Source of the DNA: Martinezella miluonensis
GTDB taxonomy: Bacteria > Pseudomonadota > Alphaproteobacteria > Rhizobiales > Rhizobiaceae
Reading direction: 5' to 3'
DNA: 46,420 bases
NCBI RefSeq assembly: GCF_900094545.1
Contig: NZ_FMAH01000049.1
Location: 1-46,420 of the forward strand
The notes beneath the pieces are model-generated. The model searched no databases. It was given only the letters and a program-made list of their open reading frames with translations, and had not been told where the DNA came from. Below, one piece after another: positions 43,076 through 46,420 of this stretch. A program made the position numbers and the translations under genes. Each line of letters opens with the position of its first letter. The stretch's first letter is position 1.

Positions 43076-43093
43076 TAGACTAGTAGTCTAGAC
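43076..43093. promoter_or_regulatory. Palindrome with a TCTAGA core, candidate PhnF-type operator
   Basis: TAGACT (43076-43081) and AGTCTA (43085-43090) form an inverted repeat around AGT, and GTCTAGAC (43086-43093) is a perfect palindrome. The site lies between the divergent phosphodiesterase and PhnF-type genes and shares the TCTAGA core with the site at 29383. Confidence 0.5.
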
Positions 43094-43159
43094 CACTATT
43101 AAGGCACCAAAATGAACCTTTTGTGACAAACGACTCGCTATGCCAGAATGAGGATCTAA

Positions 43160-43894
43160 ATGCAGACAGACGGTGTAAATCTCTGGCGGCAAATCGCCGA
43201 GGCACTAACCCAGGAGATTGGAGAAGATGTGTTCGCCGCCGGCGCAAGATTGCCTTCGGCGCCGGACTTGGCCGTCCGTTTCGGGGTGAACAGACATACC
43301 GTTCTACGGGCTCTGGGCCATCTGCAGGACGAAGGTTTGATCCGGATAGAACGCGGTCGAGGTGCCTATGTAGTGCACAAGGCGATACCTTATTCGATGG
43401 GTGCCCGCACGCGTTTTGAAGAAAACCTTTATGGCCTGAATAAAGTCCCTGGGCGAACGCTGATTTCGTTAACGGACCTTCCGGCAAGCAAGAGCATTGC
43501 CGCCGGCCTCGCGATCCAGATCGGAGAGGAGGCAACGATGGCGACGTTGCTTGGAGACGCAGATGGCATTCCCCTCAGCTACGGGAGGAATTATTTCCCG
43601 AAGACACGGCTGCCGGAAATTCGCGAAGTATTCCGGCAGGCTGGTGCTGACATAGAAAAACGCCTCTCCATAACAGCGTGTCTGGCGGCGGTGGGCATCA
43701 CCGATTTTCGGAGGACGTCGGTGCGGATACGGTCGCGTCAGCCAAATGCCGAAGAGGCTAAACGGTTGCAAATATCGATGACTGAAAGCGTGCTGGAACT
43801 TTCGGTGACGAATGTCGATCAGAATAATGTCCCGGTAATGTATGCAGTGACTTGTTTCTCCTCGAGCCGTGTCGAATTCGTCATGGATATGTGA
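43160..43894 (+). CDS. phnF: PhnF-type GntR family transcriptional regulator, copy 2
   Basis: A 244-residue paralogue of the regulator at 28578, opening GVNLWRQIAEALTQEIGEDVFAAGARLPSAPDLAVRFGVNRHTVLRALGHLQDEGLIRIERGRGAYV, with a UTRA domain. AGGA five bases upstream supports the ATG at 43160. It is divergent from the phosphodiesterase of the leftward module, so it probably controls that module. It converges with the alpha/beta hydrolase at 43881, whose 3' end overlaps it by 14 bases. Confidence 0.9.
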   Translation: MQTDGVNLWRQIAEALTQEIGEDVFAAGARLPSAPDLAVRFGVNRHTVLRALGHLQDEGLIRIERGRGAYVVHKAIPYSMGARTRFEENLYGLNKVPGRTLISLTDLPASKSIAAGLAIQIGEEATMATLLGDADGIPLSYGRNYFPKTRLPEIREVFRQAGADIEKRLSITACLAAVGITDFRRTSVRIRSRQPNAEEAKRLQISMTESVLELSVTNVDQNNVPVMYAVTCFSSSRVEFVMDM

Positions 43895-44993
43895 TGGCAA
43901 AATTTGCCTGGCTCGCTTCAGAAACCATTGCTGCGATTTCCAGCATTTCCAGATGCAGCTTGTTGAAAGAGATTGCGACGGCTTGCGCGCCAGGTTGACC
44001 GACAAACAAGAAATGCCCGCCAGGAACGCGTCGGGAAAGCCTAGTCGGAATCTCATCAATAAGGCCACACATATAGCCAAGCGCCTCTTGCGATGACGGC
44101 TTCAGACGAGAAGCGATAGAATGTGTTGTCAGATACGCCCAATTGGCAGTGTCTGTAAACGAATGGTGAAAATCCGTCAGGGATGTTGGGGAAATGGACG
44201 CGCATAAGGGTGCCTGCGAGAATGCGGAAGCCATGACGTCTTGGTAAGCTTCATCGATCGCTGAATACACAGCTGCCCTGCGAATGCGTAGTGCTTCGCC
44301 ATGGAGCGCGAGCGGAGAATTGCCAATAAATTCATGTTGATAGGCCGCAGGGTCGATTATGGTTCGACCAGCCGCCTGATTTTGCACCTCCAGCGACGCA
44401 AGCCACCTTTGGCTCACGGTCTGTCGAACGTTGTCCCCATCCGGGACGAATTGCCGGAAGCCTTGTGGGTTTACGGGTGTCAGAATCTGGTCGATGGGTG
44501 ATAGGCCGGGAATCGGTGGAGTTGCCGCCAGCCCGACAAATCCGTCGATTTCAATCCCTCGTGTCTTCGCTACGCTGGCGAGACGAATGGCGAAGCGGCC
44601 TGCCATGCTCCAACCGATCGCGACAAACCGTCTGCTCAAATCGAAATCGCGAATTTTCTCTACGATGATGTCGAGCAGAACCTCGCACCAGGTCAAGATA
44701 TTGAGGTCTGGGATTGGTTCTTCGAACAGGTTATGCTGGATGGGTGGGGATGGAACGAGTACATTGTAGCCTTCTTCCACCAACCAGTGCGCCAGGAAGT
44801 CGTTGGCTTTGCCTTCGGGATGTCCGTAGGCAATCCTTCCGAGGTGCCCACCACCGGTGAGAAAAACAGCAAGGGGCCTTGTGCTGTCGTGAATAGCATC
44901 CCATTGAATATGAGGAATGCCGCGAAAGGTTGCGAACCGTTCGCCGGGGTAAAGACGAGCGAATTTTGTCACATCACCCGCCTTTCGCGACAT
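43881..44993 (-). CDS. Unusual alpha/beta-hydrolase-like protein, copy 2
   Basis: A 370-residue paralogue of the protein at 37917, sharing FLTGGGxLGRIAYGHPEG (about 45-61), the nucleophile region AIGWSMAGR (S129) and GGHFLFVGQPGAQ. The GxSxG pattern is changed to GWSMA, which is unusual. It begins 7 bases after the SBP at 45001 on the same strand, so it belongs to the operon of the right-hand permease. A GTG at 44972 with a GGCGGGTGAT ribosome-like site is an alternative start. Function unknown. Confidence 0.75.
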   Translation of the reverse strand: MSRKAGDVTKFARLYPGERFATFRGIPHIQWDAIHDSTRPLAVFLTGGGHLGRIAYGHPEGKANDFLAHWLVEEGYNVLVPSPPIQHNLFEEPIPDLNILTWCEVLLDIIVEKIRDFDLSRRFVAIGWSMAGRFAIRLASVAKTRGIEIDGFVGLAATPPIPGLSPIDQILTPVNPQGFRQFVPDGDNVRQTVSQRWLASLEVQNQAAGRTIIDPAAYQHEFIGNSPLALHGEALRIRRAAVYSAIDEAYQDVMASAFSQAPLCASISPTSLTDFHHSFTDTANWAYLTTHSIASRLKPSSQEALGYMCGLIDEIPTRLSRRVPGGHFLFVGQPGAQAVAISFNKLHLEMLEIAAMVSEASQANFAITYP

Positions 44994-45000
44994 CGCCGTT

Positions 45001-46269
45001 TTACTTAGAGGCGAGCAACTTGCGGGTGGAGGTCGCCATTACGCCCAACCCATCCTGCGGACTCTTCTTTAGAGTCATGACATCGCGCATCACGTCGACA
45101 ATGCCCTTCGTAATCTTGAGCGAGTTCGGGCCGGGAAATGCGTACCATCCGGTGAGCTTAGGCAGCTGTTCCAGGCTCGCGTGATAGTTCGGGTTTTTGT
45201 CGAAATGCGAACGCAGTTCCGGGCTGTTCTGAATTGCGAAGTCGTTGGCAGGTATCCAGCCGGAGCGATGTGCAACAATACCCTGTCCAGTCGGGCCTGT
45301 GACGAACTTCAGGAACTCCCACGCCAGGAGCTGCCTAGCTGACGTGTCTGCAAACATCATGGCAATCGAACCGGCAGCCGGAAGCTGGCCTTTTTCAGAC
45401 AGCATGGGGAATACGCCAACGGCAACTTGGAATTTATCCTTGCTGTCGGTTTCGAAGCGCGGCAAGTTTGAGTTGGAATCAAAGAGAATAGCGAGCTTGC
45501 CGGCAGCGAACAGGCTTCGCGCCTGATCTCTGGACATATCCGATGAGGCTTGGCCGACCTTGCCGATCTCGGCAATGATTTCCAGAGCCTTCAGGCCCTC
45601 AGGCCCATCGAAGGCAATATCGCTTTCGTCCGCTTTCATCAGCCGCGCGCCTTGGCTGAAGATCAGGGCGTCCCAGAAGAATTCGGCACTATCGTACTGG
45701 AAGAAAAGGCCAAGGTTATTATCCCCCAGCTTGGTGATCTTGTCGCCAGCCGAGATGATATCGTCCCATTTCTTGGGGAGGTTGTCGGCGGTGAAGCCGA
45801 TCTTTTTCATCAGGTCGAGGTTGAAATAGACGACTGGTTCCGCCACTCCGAACCCGAGTGCATAGGTCTCTCCACTCTGGGAGCCAATGCTCGCTACTGC
45901 GGGCGAAAGCGCCTTCCTGCTCTCAGACGTGTCCGTATTCAGGAACTGGTTCAACGGAACGGCCAGCTTGCGGTCGATAAAAACCCTCATGCTATTGGCT
46001 CCCTGAAACGATATGTCCGGGAGTGAGTGAGTGATGGAGGCACGCAGGGTTGCCTGCACCAGATCGTCGTAATTCCTGCTTGTATTATCGAGTTCGACGG
46101 TGACGCCGGGATGTTCTTTCTCAAAGGTTTTGCAGAGTTCGACCCACATTGCGTTAAGATCGGAGGAAGCGGCCGTAACGCGCAGTATCTTGCCTTCTTC
46201 TGCGTATGAGGCGCTGCTCGCCGCGACAATCGCAACGGCTGCAACTATTGATTTCAGGCCTTTCAACAT
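45001..46269 (-). CDS. ABC transporter solute-binding protein, family 1 (CUT1 type)
   Basis: A 422-residue SBP with signal peptide MLKGLKSIVAAVAIVAASSASYA and mature start EEGKILR. The family-1 pattern includes FLKFVTGPTGQGIVAHRSGWIPAN near the end. GGAGAG a few bases before the ATG supports the start. It lies 46 bases downstream of the second permease tail and is followed by the unusual alpha/beta hydrolase. It is the only CUT1 SBP in the window next to a visible permease end on this side. Confidence 0.9.
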   Translation of the reverse strand: MLKGLKSIVAAVAIVAASSASYAEEGKILRVTAASSDLNAMWVELCKTFEKEHPGVTVELDNTSRNYDDLVQATLRASITHSLPDISFQGANSMRVFIDRKLAVPLNQFLNTDTSESRKALSPAVASIGSQSGETYALGFGVAEPVVYFNLDLMKKIGFTADNLPKKWDDIISAGDKITKLGDNNLGLFFQYDSAEFFWDALIFSQGARLMKADESDIAFDGPEGLKALEIIAEIGKVGQASSDMSRDQARSLFAAGKLAILFDSNSNLPRFETDSKDKFQVAVGVFPMLSEKGQLPAAGSIAMMFADTSARQLLAWEFLKFVTGPTGQGIVAHRSGWIPANDFAIQNSPELRSHFDKNPNYHASLEQLPKLTGWYAFPGPNSLKITKGIVDVMRDVMTLKKSPQDGLGVMATSTRKLLASK

Positions 46270-46315
46270 TGTTCTCTCCGTTCCGGCTGGGAGCCGTTGG
46301 TTTCCGGTTTGAAGA

Positions 46316-46420
46316 TTACTTCACGGCCCCTCCGGTCATTCCTTCGACGAACCATCTTTGAGCGGAGAGGAATGCGACGATGAGAGGGGCGACGACAATT
46401 GTTGAGGCCGCCATGAGGGG
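46316..46420 (-). CDS. 3' end of a second carbohydrate-type (CUT1) ABC transporter permease
   Basis: Reading leftward from the window end, the frame encodes the same 34 residues as the permease tail at 1-105, ending QRWFVEGMTGGAVK, with TAA at 46316-46318. The first 95 bases are identical to the other copy. The last four codons differ (GCC GTG AAG TAA here, GCG GTA AAA TGA there) but encode the same residues. The rest of the gene lies to the right of the window. It reads into the window and is followed 46 bases later by an SBP. Confidence 0.85.
   Translation of the reverse strand, partial: PLMAASTIVVAPLIVAFLSAQRWFVEGMTGGAVK
46326..46420. repeat. Right arm of the 95-bp perfect terminal inverted repeat
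   Basis: Bases 46326-46420 are the exact reverse complement of 1-95, inside the second permease tail. The two arms are about 46.2 kb apart and inverted. Beyond 46326 towards the interior the match breaks at the wobble positions of the last codons. Confidence 0.97.

Noticed and set aside
1..46420. The 95-bp inverted ends as transposon or insertion-sequence termini
   Set aside because: They lie wholly inside two permease reading frames with conserved protein sequence, and no transposase or recombinase was seen in the window.
1..46420. CRISPR arrays, tRNA or rRNA genes, prophage or toxin-antitoxin modules
   Set aside because: No direct-repeat arrays, cloverleaf-like sequences, rRNA segments or phage/toxin motifs were found on reading the window.

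Overview
The window looks like accessory DNA from an alphaproteobacterium of the Rhizobiales, probably a large plasmid or secondary chromosome. The reasons are moderately high G+C, dense transport and catabolic operons with 4-base stop/start overlaps, Ehu/Eut/Doe-type genes, PhnN and DUF1045 genes, and many regulator-plus-importer modules. No rRNA, tRNA, replication, transposase, phage or CRISPR sequence was seen. Organism assignment is inference.

Layout: (1) 1-5740, rightward: tail of a sugar-type (CUT1) ABC permease, a DUF1045 2H-phosphoesterase-like gene, a PhnN kinase fused in frame to a zinc deacylase, two CUT1-type solute-binding proteins (SBPs) and a HIT-family protein. (2) 5963-10186: a leftward amino-acid dehydrogenase / ACT-like / ThDP decarboxylase / RidA group with a divergent Lrp/AsnC regulator. 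(3) 10272-20705: an ectoine-like uptake and breakdown operon (EhuC, D, A, EutA-like, DoeA-like, DoeB-like, a cystathionine-lyase-like enzyme, EhuB), two HutC-type GntR regulators, a second EhuB, and four copies of a shared operator-like motif. (4) 20706-21434: mostly non-coding, with the eroded tail of an aminotransferase/MocR gene. (5) 21435-28526: a complete Dpp-type ABC importer, a class III phosphodiesterase and a DeoR/GlpR regulator. (6) 28578-44993: two head-out copies of a module made of a PhnF-type regulator, an alkaline-phosphatase-superfamily phosphodiesterase, a CUT1 SBP and an aminotransferase, in opposite orientation, separated by a deacylase, an esterase, another SBP, a metallo-beta-lactamase-fold protein and an unusual alpha/beta hydrolase. 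(7) 45001-46420, leftward: another CUT1 SBP preceded by the tail of a second CUT1 permease.

The two permease tails at the window ends are identical over 95 bases in inverted orientation (1-95 and 46326-46420), and then differ in each of the last four codons without changing the protein. The 46-kb segment is therefore bounded by inverted copies of a permease gene that both read inward. Recombination between them could invert the segment and exchange the cassettes lying downstream of each permease.

A possible common theme is scavenging of phosphorus-containing amide or ester conjugates. Six CUT1 SBPs, with no complete CUT1 permease or ATPase in the window, accompany two PhnF-type regulators, PhnN, DUF1045, three kinds of phosphodiesterase, deacylases, esterases and aminotransferases. 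The substrates (phosphonates, phosphodiesters, opine-like compounds) cannot be read from sequence; this is a hypothesis.
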